DNA of 16,612 nucleotides from Hoskinsella mucinilytica (lineage in GTDB: Bacteria > Bacillota_I > Bacilli_A > Erysipelotrichales > Erysipelotrichaceae). The position numbers were made by a program, and so were the translations under genes. The stretch is from the NCBI RefSeq assembly GCF_045223415.1, contig NZ_JBEQZJ010000058.1, positions 1 to 16,612 of the forward strand. The letters are read 5' to 3'. Every line of letters starts with the position of its first letter. The stretch's first letter is position 1. The notes beneath the pieces are model-generated. The model saw nothing but the letters and a program-made list of their open reading frames with translations. It did no database searches and was not told the origin of the DNA. Below, in pieces: positions 6,585 to 13,665 of the stretch.

Positions 6585-7493
6585 ATGAAGAAAATATATC
6601 GACACATTAAATTTTATATAAAAACATCTGCGAAAAGTATACGACGTCATTTAGGCATGACGTTTTCGGCTGCCTTTGCAGTATCTATTACTTTGATTCT
6701 GATTTCCGTATTCATGGTGATAGGAGAAAATCTTACGAATTTTACCTATCATATCGAAGAACAATTAACGATACGTGTGAGTGTGGACAATGTATTGAAG
6801 GATAAGGAAAAAAAGGCTTTAGAGAATCAGATAAAAAACATAAATGGTGTGAAAAAGGTTACTTTTAGTAGCGGAGAAGAAGAGCTGGAGGCTTACAAAA
6901 AAGAATATGAAGATAGTAATCAATTATTTTCAATGTATGAAGGGAAAGCAAGCCCTATTAGAGATGCCTATATCGTAGAATTAAAGGATGCAAGTTTCAT
7001 GGATTCGGCTTGTGATCAAATGAAAGCGCTAAAAGGTGTTGTCAGTGCTGATTTTGGTGGAGAAGGTACTTCGTCTATGATTCAAACATTTGAGGATATC
7101 CGTTTCGGAAGTTTTATTTTTGTGATATTTTTAATCTTAATTGCAATCTTTTTGATTGGCAATAAAATTAAGATGAGCATATATACTCGTAGAGGAGAAA
7201 TTTCAGTCATGCGAAATGTTGGCGCAAGTAACTGGTTTATCAAGGCACCCATGATGTTAGAAGGCATGGTGATCGGAATTCTTGGTTCCATCGTGCCTGT
7301 GTTGTTTACCATTGTTGGCTATCAATACCTTTACGATGCATTTCATGGCGTGATGTTAAGTGATATGTTTCAATTAAAAGAAGTATATCCAATGACTTTG
7401 TGGGTATCGCTTGTTTTGATCAGTATTGGTTTACTGGTCGGTTTGGTAGGAAGTTTTTTCTCAACTACCAAATATTTAAGATGGAAGCGTTAG
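6585..7493 (+). CDS. ftsX: Cell division ABC permease FtsX
   Basis: A 302-residue FtsX, membrane subunit of the FtsEX complex that activates peptidoglycan hydrolases at the septum. A cytoplasmic basic N-terminus leads to a first span near 26-47. A large extracellular domain (about 50-172) is the part that binds the hydrolase. Three further spans lie near 174-194, 218-247 and 270-293, with RRGEISVMRNVGAS between the second and third as the cytoplasmic loop expected to contact FtsE. Length is typical. The Shine-Dalgarno is weak. The downstream gene encodes a PcsB-like hydrolase, the known FtsX partner in streptococci. The ATPase gene ftsE, normally just upstream and overlapping, is not here. 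Confidence 0.93.
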   Translation: MKKIYRHIKFYIKTSAKSIRRHLGMTFSAAFAVSITLILISVFMVIGENLTNFTYHIEEQLTIRVSVDNVLKDKEKKALENQIKNINGVKKVTFSSGEEELEAYKKEYEDSNQLFSMYEGKASPIRDAYIVELKDASFMDSACDQMKALKGVVSADFGGEGTSSMIQTFEDIRFGSFIFVIFLILIAIFLIGNKIKMSIYTRRGEISVMRNVGASNWFIKAPMMLEGMVIGILGSIVPVLFTIVGYQYLYDAFHGVMLSDMFQLKEVYPMTLWVSLVLISIGLLVGLVGSFFSTTKYLRWKR

Positions 7494-7505
7494 GAGGTAA
7501 TGATA

Positions 7506-9107
7506 ATGAAGAAACAAGCATTGGTGATTTCCTGTTTAGCTATAGCACTGGTATTATCACAATCCTATCCTTTGAAAGCGGAAAGTTTTGAAGGTCGTGA
7601 GGATGAGATGAATAAAAAGTGTTCTGCCATCTATGATGAAGAAACACAAAGTGAATGTAAAGCATATAAAGATTATCTAGTGAATAAAAAAGATGACGCA
7701 GATAAAACGGTAAACAAGCTGAAGGACCAGATCGCCACTGTTCAGGGAGATATTACCAAAATCAATGATGTGATCACACAGAATAACGAAGAACTAAAAG
7801 AAGCGCAGAAGGTGTTGGAAAGTATTGAAAGTGCAGTCGTAGATACCAATGCTTCTATTACGAAGTTAAAAGCACAGATTAAGGAAAAAGAGGAAAGCAT
7901 CAAAGAAAGAGATCGTCAGATGAAAGAACGACTCTTAGAAATGCAACCCTATATCGGCAGTAATCATTATATTGATTTTTTGATGGGTGCCAGTAGTTTT
8001 ACCGATTTACTAAGAAGAACATCGATCGTGGGTGAATTAAACAGTTATGAAAAAGAAATGATCACAACGTTGAATAAGGAAAAGAAGGAATTAAAGCTTA
8101 AACAAGAAGATGTGACCTTAAAAAAAGAACTTTTAGAGGTTCAACAAAAAGACGCAAAGGTAAAAGCAGATCGAGTAGCTTCCATTAAAGCGAACAATGA
8201 GGAATTGATCGGAATTTATCGTAAACAAGAAGTGTCTTTGTTGGAAGAAAAACGTAGAGCTCAGGTTGCCAGTGGTCAATATGCATCAAGTATACCGACC
8301 ATAGATTTAAGTATCCTTCCTGATAATTGGGGTGGGGATGATGGAAATTCTGGAAATGATGGAAACATTGGTGATGAGGGATCATCTCAGAAACCAACGG
8401 ATGATGGAAATCAAGGTAATACCGGAAGCGATCATAATTCAGGATCTTCGGGAGGTAGTTCAGATACAGGTGGTTCTAGTCAAGGTGGCTCTAGTGGAAA
8501 TAGTGGTGGATCATCTAGTCAAGGTCCTCAACTGAGTACCGGTTTTATACAGCCAGTTCAAGGTACTGCGTATTATTCCGCAGGAACATGGGCATATGCA
8601 AATGGCGCTCAACATTTAGGTATGGATATGGGAACGTATGAACAGATGGGATTGCCTTTGGTAGCACCTGCCACGGGAATTATTGTCGCAGTGAATGATG
8701 GAGGTTGGCCAAATCATGGACCTTATGATCCACCAACAGCGGAAGAACAAATGGCAGGTTACCCTTATGGTGCAGGTAATGGTTTACATATGATCGTGAA
8801 TGTAAATGGCATCTCTTATGGTATTTCCTTCTATCATTTAACTACAGGTTCTTTTACCGTCAATGTCGGTGATATCGTAAAACAAGGACAAATGATTGCA
8901 CGTACAGGTAATGCAGGAAATAGTTGGGGTCCACATTGTCATATCGAAATGACCAATCTTGGTAAAGTGAGCATCAATAAGGCAGTAGAAATATTCACAG
9001 CCTATGGAAAGGATTATTTCTACGGAAATTATAATGTTTCAGGAAACTGCGCAAATAAAGGATCTACGCCTTGTTTGGTAAGACCAGAAGAATACATACC
9101 ACATTAA
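7506..9107 (+). CDS. Secreted coiled-coil M23 peptidoglycan hydrolase (PcsB/EnvC-like)
   Basis: A 533-residue exported protein. A signal peptide covers about residues 1-25 (cleavage near LKA/ES). A long charged coiled coil follows (about 55-245), the FtsX-binding type seen in PcsB and EnvC. A Gly/Ser/Asp-rich linker runs about 275-340, and a C-terminal M23/LytM endopeptidase domain completes it. The zinc ligands appear intact: HLGMD (His370, Asp374) and HCH (His477, His479). So it could cleave cross-links itself, unlike degenerate EnvC-type activators. PcsB of pneumococcus instead ends in a CHAP domain. ATG 7500 lies only two bases from AGGAGG (7492-7497), so ATG 7506, eight bases away, is chosen. 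It follows ftsX directly in one operon. Confidence 0.9.
   Translation: MKKQALVISCLAIALVLSQSYPLKAESFEGREDEMNKKCSAIYDEETQSECKAYKDYLVNKKDDADKTVNKLKDQIATVQGDITKINDVITQNNEELKEAQKVLESIESAVVDTNASITKLKAQIKEKEESIKERDRQMKERLLEMQPYIGSNHYIDFLMGASSFTDLLRRTSIVGELNSYEKEMITTLNKEKKELKLKQEDVTLKKELLEVQQKDAKVKADRVASIKANNEELIGIYRKQEVSLLEEKRRAQVASGQYASSIPTIDLSILPDNWGGDDGNSGNDGNIGDEGSSQKPTDDGNQGNTGSDHNSGSSGGSSDTGGSSQGGSSGNSGGSSSQGPQLSTGFIQPVQGTAYYSAGTWAYANGAQHLGMDMGTYEQMGLPLVAPATGIIVAVNDGGWPNHGPYDPPTAEEQMAGYPYGAGNGLHMIVNVNGISYGISFYHLTTGSFTVNVGDIVKQGQMIARTGNAGNSWGPHCHIEMTNLGKVSINKAVEIFTAYGKDYFYGNYNVSGNCANKGSTPCLVRPEEYIPH
8330..8526 (+). repeat. Low-complexity Gly/Ser/Asp-rich linker repeats
   Basis: Imperfect short in-frame repeats code for the flexible linker of the hydrolase: a Gly-Asn-Asp-rich first part, then a Gly-Ser-rich second part. 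TCTAGTCAAGGT occurs at 8475-8486 and again at 8514-8525, 39 bases apart and therefore in frame. Recombination between copies would shorten or lengthen the linker without a frameshift. Confidence 0.7.
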
Positions 9108-9132
9108 GGAATCGTTAAAGATTCCTTTCTTT
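9106..9132 (+). terminator. Terminator of the ftsX-hydrolase operon
   Basis: AAGGAATC (9106-9113) and GATTCCTT (9120-9127) form a perfect 8-base stem with a 6-base loop, followed by TCTTTG. The stem overlaps the last two bases of the hydrolase stop codon. Confidence 0.82.
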
Positions 9133-9141
9133 GCATATAGA

Positions 9142-9170
9142 GTGTGAAATAAGCAAGAATGTGGTAAAAT
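9142..9170 (+). promoter_or_regulatory. Extended -10 promoter of mutY
   Basis: TGGTAAAAT (9162-9170) is an extended -10 (TG, one base, TAAAAT). A weak GTGTGA lies 17 bases upstream of the hexamer at 9142-9147. Transcription would begin about seven bases after the -10, at or next to the mutY ATG at 9177. Confidence 0.5.
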
Positions 9171-9176
9171 AGGAAC

Positions 9177-10223
9177 ATGAAAACAGAAAAAGAAAAGCAA
9201 TTAACCAAAGATTTATTGACATGGTATGATGCCAATGCACGCATATTACCATGGAGAGAATTACCAACCCCATATCGTGTTTGGGTATCGGAAATCATGT
9301 TACAACAGACAAGGGTCGAGGCGGTAAAACCTTACTTTGAACGCTTTGTGAAAACACTACCTGATGTGAAGGATCTTGCATATGCATCAGAAGATGTGTT
9401 GAGAAAGTTATGGGAAGGTCTTGGATATTATCGACGTGTCAGTAATATGAAAAAAGCCGCCATTCAATGCATGGAGCAATATCATGGAAAACTTCCTTCA
9501 AACTACCAAGAACTTTTGACCTTATCAGGTATCGGACCCTATAGTGCAGGTGCGATCGCAAGCATTGCGTTTAAAGAAAGAGTACCTGCAGTCGATGGCA
9601 ATGTGTTACGAGTGTTTAGTCGTGTTTTGTTGAGTGAGGATGATATCCTGAAAGAAAGCACGAAAAAAAAGTTTCAAGAGTTGTTGATGGATTATATTCC
9701 AGAAGATCGCCCAGATGCGTTTAATCAAGCCGTAATGGAAATCGGTGCAATGGTATGTGTACCAAATGGGGCACCGAAATGTAAGAAATGTCCGATTGCG
9801 AGTCATTGTGAAGCACATCAAAGAGGGATGGAAGAAACGTTACCGATCAAAAAGCCAAAGAAAAAAAGAAGCATAGAAGAGAAATATATTGATGTTTTGA
9901 TTTATCAAAATAAGGTACTCTTACAGAAAAGAAAAGAAGATGGTCTACTTGCTGGTTTGTATGAATTTAAAACCTTTGATTGTAAAGAAGAAGAGGAATT
10001 ATTTTTACGAGAATTGAACATTGAACAGATCGTTCCATTAAAAGATAGCAAACATATTTTTACTCATAAGGAATGGCATATGAAAGGTAAACTTATCTTT
10101 TTAAATCAAGAATTACCAGGAGAATGGGTGGAAATTGAAGATATGGTCGCAAATTATGCAATACCTACCGCATTGAAAGCTTATAAGGAGGCAGTATGGG
10201 AGTGGATGAGACATATAAGATAG
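9177..10223 (+). CDS. mutY: A/G-specific adenine DNA glycosylase
   Basis: A 348-residue MutY that removes adenine mispaired with 8-oxoguanine. The helix-hairpin-helix glycosylase domain covers about residues 5-215: catalytic Glu39 in SEIMLQQT, hairpin LSGIGPYSAGA (116-126), and catalytic Asp140 in VDGNV. Four cysteines (194, 202, 205, 211) should hold a 4Fe-4S cluster; the first gap is seven residues, one more than in E. coli. The C-terminal MutT-like domain (about 235-340, with FTHKEWHMK) recognises 8-oxoguanine. No convincing ribosome binding site precedes the ATG, and the promoter places the mRNA start there. It overlaps the next gene by 28 bases. Confidence 0.95.
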   Translation: MKTEKEKQLTKDLLTWYDANARILPWRELPTPYRVWVSEIMLQQTRVEAVKPYFERFVKTLPDVKDLAYASEDVLRKLWEGLGYYRRVSNMKKAAIQCMEQYHGKLPSNYQELLTLSGIGPYSAGAIASIAFKERVPAVDGNVLRVFSRVLLSEDDILKESTKKKFQELLMDYIPEDRPDAFNQAVMEIGAMVCVPNGAPKCKKCPIASHCEAHQRGMEETLPIKKPKKKRSIEEKYIDVLIYQNKVLLQKRKEDGLLAGLYEFKTFDCKEEEELFLRELNIEQIVPLKDSKHIFTHKEWHMKGKLIFLNQELPGEWVEIEDMVANYAIPTALKAYKEAVWEWMRHIR

Positions 10224-10789
10224 ATCATTTGTATGAGCAGTTAAAACGTTACACCTGTTATAATGAACAAGAAATAGCGGATCGTGATGTTATGATGAGA
10301 TATATGGAATCGTTTGATAACATATATGTTAGAGAAAATCTTTTTGCGCATATGACAAGTAGTCCTTGGATCGTGAATAAAAAAAGAGATAAGGTATTGA
10401 TGATATTTCATAATATTTATCGTTCATGGGGTTGGTGTGGAGGACATTGTGATGGAGATCGTGATACGGTTGCAGTGGCAATTCGTGAAGGTAAAGAAGA
10501 AACAGGACTAAAAGATATAAAGCTTATTAGCAATGAAATTCTTGCGATTGATGTTTTACCGGTACCACCACATATCAAAAGAGGGAAATTTGTAAGTGCA
10601 CATGTTCACTTGAATGTAACCTATTTGTGCGAAGCTGATGAGGATATGGAGCTATTTCATAAACCTGATGAAAATAGTGGAGTTGCATGGATTGCGATAG
10701 AAGAAATCAATGATTATGTAAGTGAAGAGGATATGAAAGTTGTTTATCAAAAGTTAATAGAAAAAATGAATGGAATCAAGGCACGTTAA
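10196..10789 (+). CDS. NUDIX hydrolase
   Basis: A 197-residue NUDIX protein that should cleave a nucleoside diphosphate linked to another group. The Nudix box runs about 82-104 as GGHCDGDRD then REGKEETG. The REGKEE metal-binding part is intact, while the first Glu of the consensus (GX5E) is replaced by Arg. The N-terminal 60 residues, including a SSPWIVN segment, precede the fold, as in a common Firmicutes family with GGHADGDED-type boxes. Start ATG 10196 has AAGGAGG four bases upstream inside mutY, so the two are co-translated. The pairing with mutY suggests nucleotide-pool or oxidised-base cleaning, but the substrate is not known. Confidence 0.88.
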   Translation: MGVDETYKIDHLYEQLKRYTCYNEQEIADRDVMMRYMESFDNIYVRENLFAHMTSSPWIVNKKRDKVLMIFHNIYRSWGWCGGHCDGDRDTVAVAIREGKEETGLKDIKLISNEILAIDVLPVPPHIKRGKFVSAHVHLNVTYLCEADEDMELFHKPDENSGVAWIAIEEINDYVSEEDMKVVYQKLIEKMNGIKAR

Positions 10790-10803
10790 CGTGCTTTTTT
10801 TTT
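10778..10803 (+). terminator. Terminator of the mutY-NUDIX operon
   Basis: The palindrome GCACG, TTAA, CGTGC (10781-10794), extended by flanking A-T and G-T pairs, is followed by nine T. The NUDIX stop codon TAA lies within its loop region. Confidence 0.92.
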
Positions 10804-10848
10804 AACTAAAGTGTTTTTATGTTTAATTTAATAGGCTTTTTTTGTTTC

Positions 10849-10877
10849 TTGGGTGAACATGTGCACCAAATTATAGA
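10849..10877 (+). promoter_or_regulatory. Possible promoter with palindrome ahead of the aspartokinase-like gene
   Basis: TTGGGT (10849-10854) and TATAGA (10872-10877) are 17 bases apart, a moderate promoter. The -35 and spacer form a 21-base imperfect palindrome (10849-10869, around core ACATGT) with GGTG and CACC arms. A second -10-like TATAAG follows at 10890. The palindrome would suit a repressor, but no candidate is visible nearby. Confidence 0.45.
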
Positions 10878-10912
10878 AATTTCATACTTTATAAGGAATA
10901 CGGGGGTATGTT

Positions 10913-11635
10913 ATGAAAATACGTGTAATGAAATTTGGCGGTACATCATTGAGAAACAGAAAAACCAGAACGTATGTGTATCGTCATGTAATAGAGGCTA
11001 GCAAAACAAGTAAGGTCGTGCTTGTAGTATCCGCTATGGGTCGCTATCCAGATGCCTATGCGACAGATACCTTATTATCTATCGGAAATGAGCATATCAC
11101 GAAAGAAGAAAGTGCTCGTTTGGTATCAATTGGAGAACAATTATCCGCTTTAACGGTTTGTTCAGAACTTCAAGAAATGGGGTTATCATCTTATGCTATG
11201 CCTTTTTCTGATGCAGGGATCATAACGGATGATACCTATGAGTATGCAAGGGTTTTAGATTTAAACAGCCATGCGTTACGAGATCGCTTAAAAACATATG
11301 ATATTATCGTAGTTGGCGGGTTTATTGGTATCAGTCAGGAGGGAAAAGTTACTACGCTTGGTAGAGGTGGAAGCGATTATAGTGCGGTATTGTTTGCGGA
11401 TATGCTAGATTTAAACGAAGTAGAGATATATACAGATGTAGATGGTGTTTATACAACAGATCCCAAATTGCATACGTATGCAGCGAAATATGACCATTTA
11501 AGCTTTGATGAAATGCTGAGTATGAAATCAAGGGTGTTGCATGATCGTTGTGTTTCTTATGCAAAGCAACGCAGTATTACGATTCATTTAAAAGGCACCT
11601 TTTCTACAAGTGCAGGCACCATAATTTCCCAATAA
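10913..11635 (+). CDS. Aspartokinase-like amino acid kinase without ACT domains
   Basis: A 240-residue protein matching only the catalytic domain of aspartate kinase, which makes aspartyl-4-phosphate for lysine, threonine, methionine and wall diaminopimelate synthesis. Motifs: KFGGTS (7-12), VVSAMG, VVVGGFIG, GRGGSDYSA (150-158), and YTDVDGVYTTDP. The end, with RVLHDRCVSYAKQ and GTFSTSAGTIIS, corresponds to the end of the kinase domain. The two C-terminal ACT domains that bind lysine or threonine in typical 400-residue enzymes are missing, and a normal stop occurs instead of a frameshift. It should therefore be insensitive to that feedback or have a different role. GGGGG six bases upstream is the only ribosome-binding-like site. 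Confidence 0.85.
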   Translation: MKIRVMKFGGTSLRNRKTRTYVYRHVIEASKTSKVVLVVSAMGRYPDAYATDTLLSIGNEHITKEESARLVSIGEQLSALTVCSELQEMGLSSYAMPFSDAGIITDDTYEYARVLDLNSHALRDRLKTYDIIVVGGFIGISQEGKVTTLGRGGSDYSAVLFADMLDLNEVEIYTDVDGVYTTDPKLHTYAAKYDHLSFDEMLSMKSRVLHDRCVSYAKQRSITIHLKGTFSTSAGTIISQ

Positions 11636-11654
11636 ATATCTGACATAATTTCAC

Positions 11655-11683
11655 ATAACAGTTGCATAAATTTATGATATAAT
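11655..11683 (+). promoter_or_regulatory. Extended -10 promoter of the HMA-like gene
   Basis: ATAACA (11655-11660) and TATAAT (11678-11683) are 17 bases apart, with TGA immediately before the -10 giving an extended -10 element. It shows that the small downstream gene has its own promoter. Confidence 0.72.
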
Positions 11684-11703
11684 AGCACTGTGAGGTGAGC
11701 TGT

Positions 11704-11895
11704 ATGAAAAACATAATTTTACTCAAAAATCTAAATGAAGAGGAACAGTGTAAGGTCTTAGAGAGAGCATTGAGTGAAACTAGAGTTGATTTTGAAATTA
11801 ACTTTGCTAAAAAATGTGTCATCGTAGAAGGTAATAGCGATATGGTCGCAATTGCTAGAAAAGTTGTTTCTGATAATGGATTTATGATTATATAA
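11704..11895 (+). CDS. Small HMA-like (ferredoxin-fold) protein lacking the CxxC metal site
   Basis: A 63-residue protein with the beta-alpha-beta-beta-alpha-beta pattern of heavy-metal-associated (CopZ-like) domains: strand KNIILLKNL, helix EEQCKVLERAL, two strands around VDFEINF and KCVIVEG, helix MVAIARKVV, and a final strand after NGF. The metal-binding GMxCxxC loop is replaced by NLNEEEQC, with a single Cys (Cys16), so copper binding in the usual way is unlikely. An in-frame GTG at 11695 lies inside the ribosome binding site GAGGTGA (11692-11698); ATG 11704 is five bases after it and is preferred. It has its own promoter and terminator. Function unknown. Confidence 0.75.
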   Translation: MKNIILLKNLNEEEQCKVLERALSETRVDFEINFAKKCVIVEGNSDMVAIARKVVSDNGFMII

Positions 11896-11901
11896 TTGAG
11901 G

Positions 11902-11925
11902 AAAGGCAAAAGAATGCCTTTTTTA
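11902..11925 (+). terminator. Terminator of the HMA-like gene
   Basis: AAAGGCA (11902-11908) and TGCCTTT (11915-11921) form a perfect stem over a 6-base loop followed by T residues, seven bases after the stop codon. Confidence 0.9.
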
Positions 11926-11986
11926 TTGTCGTGATTGGATGAAATAGATAAAGATATGAGTGATAGTATGAGTTGGAGGATTTCAT

Positions 11987-12397
11987 ATGATGATTTGGAA
12001 ACATAAAAATAATGAAGCTGATTGGCACATGATCAGAGAAACGGTTTTTGTTGAGGAACAAGGCTTTGAACATGAGTTTGATGATATTGATGATAAAGCA
12101 CAACATATAACATTGTATATCAACGATATGCTAGCGGGATGTGTACGATATTATCAAGAGGATGGAGCTTATCGGATTGGTAGACTAGCGGTTTTACCTG
12201 ATTTTCGCAAACAAGGATGCGGTGGATTGCTTCTTGAGCATGCAGAAGAAGAAATCAAAAAACAAGGTGGTATTGAAGTTTATTTAGATGCTCAGTATCG
12301 TGTAAAAGGGTTTTATGAAAAAGCGGGATATGTAGTGTGTGGAAAAGAACATATGGATGAACATGTCCCACACGTTTTAATGAAGAAAAAGCTTTAA
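11987..12397 (+). CDS. GNAT-family N-acetyltransferase (YjcF/ElaA-like)
   Basis: A 136-residue acetyl-CoA-dependent acyltransferase. The N-terminal MIRETVFVEEQGF segment (15-27) is typical of the YjcF/ElaA group. Motif A with the acetyl-CoA phosphate loop is RKQGCG (74-79), preceded by IGRLAVLPDF. The C-terminal GFYEKAGYVVCGK is the usual GNAT strand-helix end. Start ATG 11987 has GGAGGA six bases upstream. The stop overlaps the end of a convergent gene. The acceptor substrate (small amine, thiol or protein) cannot be told from sequence. Confidence 0.87.
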   Translation: MMIWKHKNNEADWHMIRETVFVEEQGFEHEFDDIDDKAQHITLYINDMLAGCVRYYQEDGAYRIGRLAVLPDFRKQGCGGLLLEHAEEEIKKQGGIEVYLDAQYRVKGFYEKAGYVVCGKEHMDEHVPHVLMKKKL

Positions 12398-12585
12398 TCG
12401 TCTTGTTTAAAGATCAAGATATCTAAGAAAGCAGCAACGCCAATCGTAAATGCCAGTATGTTATCAAGCCATGCGTGGTTTGAAACAAATGATACCAAAA
12501 AAGTAAAATTCAGTAATTTATATAAAGCATAGTTTAGACAGAATGCGATGCTACATGTTAGTGCGGCTTTTTGTATTTTGCTCAT
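12394..12585 (-). CDS. Small two-span membrane protein
   Basis: A 63-residue protein I do not recognise. It has an amphipathic or hydrophobic first half (about 7-33, ALTCSIAFCLNYALYKLLNF) and a second hydrophobic span (about 42-58), ending in FKQDD. The frame is open 22 codons further upstream, but AGGTGA at 12591-12596 lies five bases before ATG 12585 and favours this start. It converges with the GNAT gene, sharing four bases at the stops, and is divergent from the LolA-like gene. Confidence 0.6.
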   Translation of the reverse strand: MSKIQKAALTCSIAFCLNYALYKLLNFTFLVSFVSNHAWLDNILAFTIGVAAFLDILIFKQDD

Positions 12586-12601
12586 TTTTCTCACCTGTTG
12601 T

Positions 12602-12630
12602 ATTCTATGAATTTGTGGTGGATTTATGAA
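12602..12630 (-). promoter_or_regulatory. Possible promoter of the small membrane protein
   Basis: On the minus strand TTCATA (12625-12630) and TAGAAT (12602-12607) are 17 bases apart. Each hexamer is a partial match. Confidence 0.45.
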
Positions 12631-12678
12631 TGAATCTCTTCTTTGATGCATAAAGTAGAGTGACAGGGAGGAAAAGAA

Positions 12679-13665
12679 ATGAAAGCAAAGATCATCGCAG
12701 GCGTTGGTGTTGTTGTATTGGTTGTTGCTCTTGCTTTTTCTATGAGACCAAAGTCATTTGATACCCAGTTTGAGAAAACTATGAAGGATATGGATTCTTA
12801 CATCTTAAGTGGCGATATGGAAATCACCAAAGGAGAGGACGTAAAAACATACGCTTTAGAGGTCGGATATCAAAAGGCTGATAAGGAACAATTTAAGGTT
12901 TCGTTGGTTGATAAGGAGTTGAACCAAGAGCAAATTATATTAAGAAATGATGGTGGTGTTTTTGTCGTAACACCTAGTTTAAATCAAGTGTTTAAGTTTG
13001 AAGGAGATTGGCCGATGAATTCTCCGAAGCCATATCTGTTACAAAGTATTGCTGAAATCGTTAAATCAGATAAGGCCGATATCAGTAAAAAAGATGATGG
13101 GAATTTAGTGAGTTGCAAGGTGAATTATCCGAATAACAAGAATTTTGATCATGAAGAAATCATGTTTGATAAGGATGCGAAGTTGAAGTGGATCCAAATA
13201 TACAATGCTGATAATGTTGTACAATTAAAAATCGTTTTTCACAAGTCGGAGTATAATGCAAAGATAAAGAAAGGGTATTTTGATACGCCTAAGACTTTGG
13301 ATAGTAAAACAAGCGCTAATGGCATTACAGATGCTGATTTACCGCTATATCCTGTTCAAGTGTTTGATTCTGATTTGAATCATGTTTCAAAATTAGAAAC
13401 TGGAACACAAGTTAAACATGTGCTGGAGTATACAGGTGCTAAAAATTTCACGGTTGTGGAAACAATGCGTGCTAGTGTAGAGGAAACACAAACTGTCTTA
13501 ATGCCTGGGGAAATGGTAGATAGTCTTGATGTGGTAGGATTTTATGATGGTAATCATATGAGTGCTATACATGAAGGGGTGGAGTATACGGTATATTCTG
13601 AGGAATTGGGACCTGAGGAAATGATGCAGGTGATCAACAGTATGCAGGTCGCTGTGATGAAGTGA
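12679..13665 (+). CDS. LolA-like envelope protein (YdcC/GerS-like)
   Basis: A 328-residue exported or membrane-anchored protein. Residues 4-21 are one hydrophobic signal or anchor. There is no lipobox cysteine, unlike the lipoproteins of this group. Residues about 28-200 have the character of the LolA/LolB-like half-barrel (repeated strands such as YILSGDMEITKGED and KWIQIYNADNVVQLKIVF). The C-terminus, with FYDGNHMSAIHEGVEYTVYSEELGPEEMMQVINSM, resembles DUF4367-type ends of Bacillota proteins. In B. subtilis ydcC is followed by alr, ndoAI and ndoA; here the next gene is the ndoA-like toxin, supporting the YdcC assignment. GGGAGG lies six bases before the ATG. The precise role is unknown. Confidence 0.7.
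   Translation: MKAKIIAGVGVVVLVVALAFSMRPKSFDTQFEKTMKDMDSYILSGDMEITKGEDVKTYALEVGYQKADKEQFKVSLVDKELNQEQIILRNDGGVFVVTPSLNQVFKFEGDWPMNSPKPYLLQSIAEIVKSDKADISKKDDGNLVSCKVNYPNNKNFDHEEIMFDKDAKLKWIQIYNADNVVQLKIVFHKSEYNAKIKKGYFDTPKTLDSKTSANGITDADLPLYPVQVFDSDLNHVSKLETGTQVKHVLEYTGAKNFTVVETMRASVEETQTVLMPGEMVDSLDVVGFYDGNHMSAIHEGVEYTVYSEELGPEEMMQVINSMQVAVMK

Noticed and set aside
10819..11001. 60-codon plus-strand frame before and into the aspartokinase-like gene
   Set aside because: It overlaps the promoter and the start of the well-supported gene in another frame, and shows no domain.
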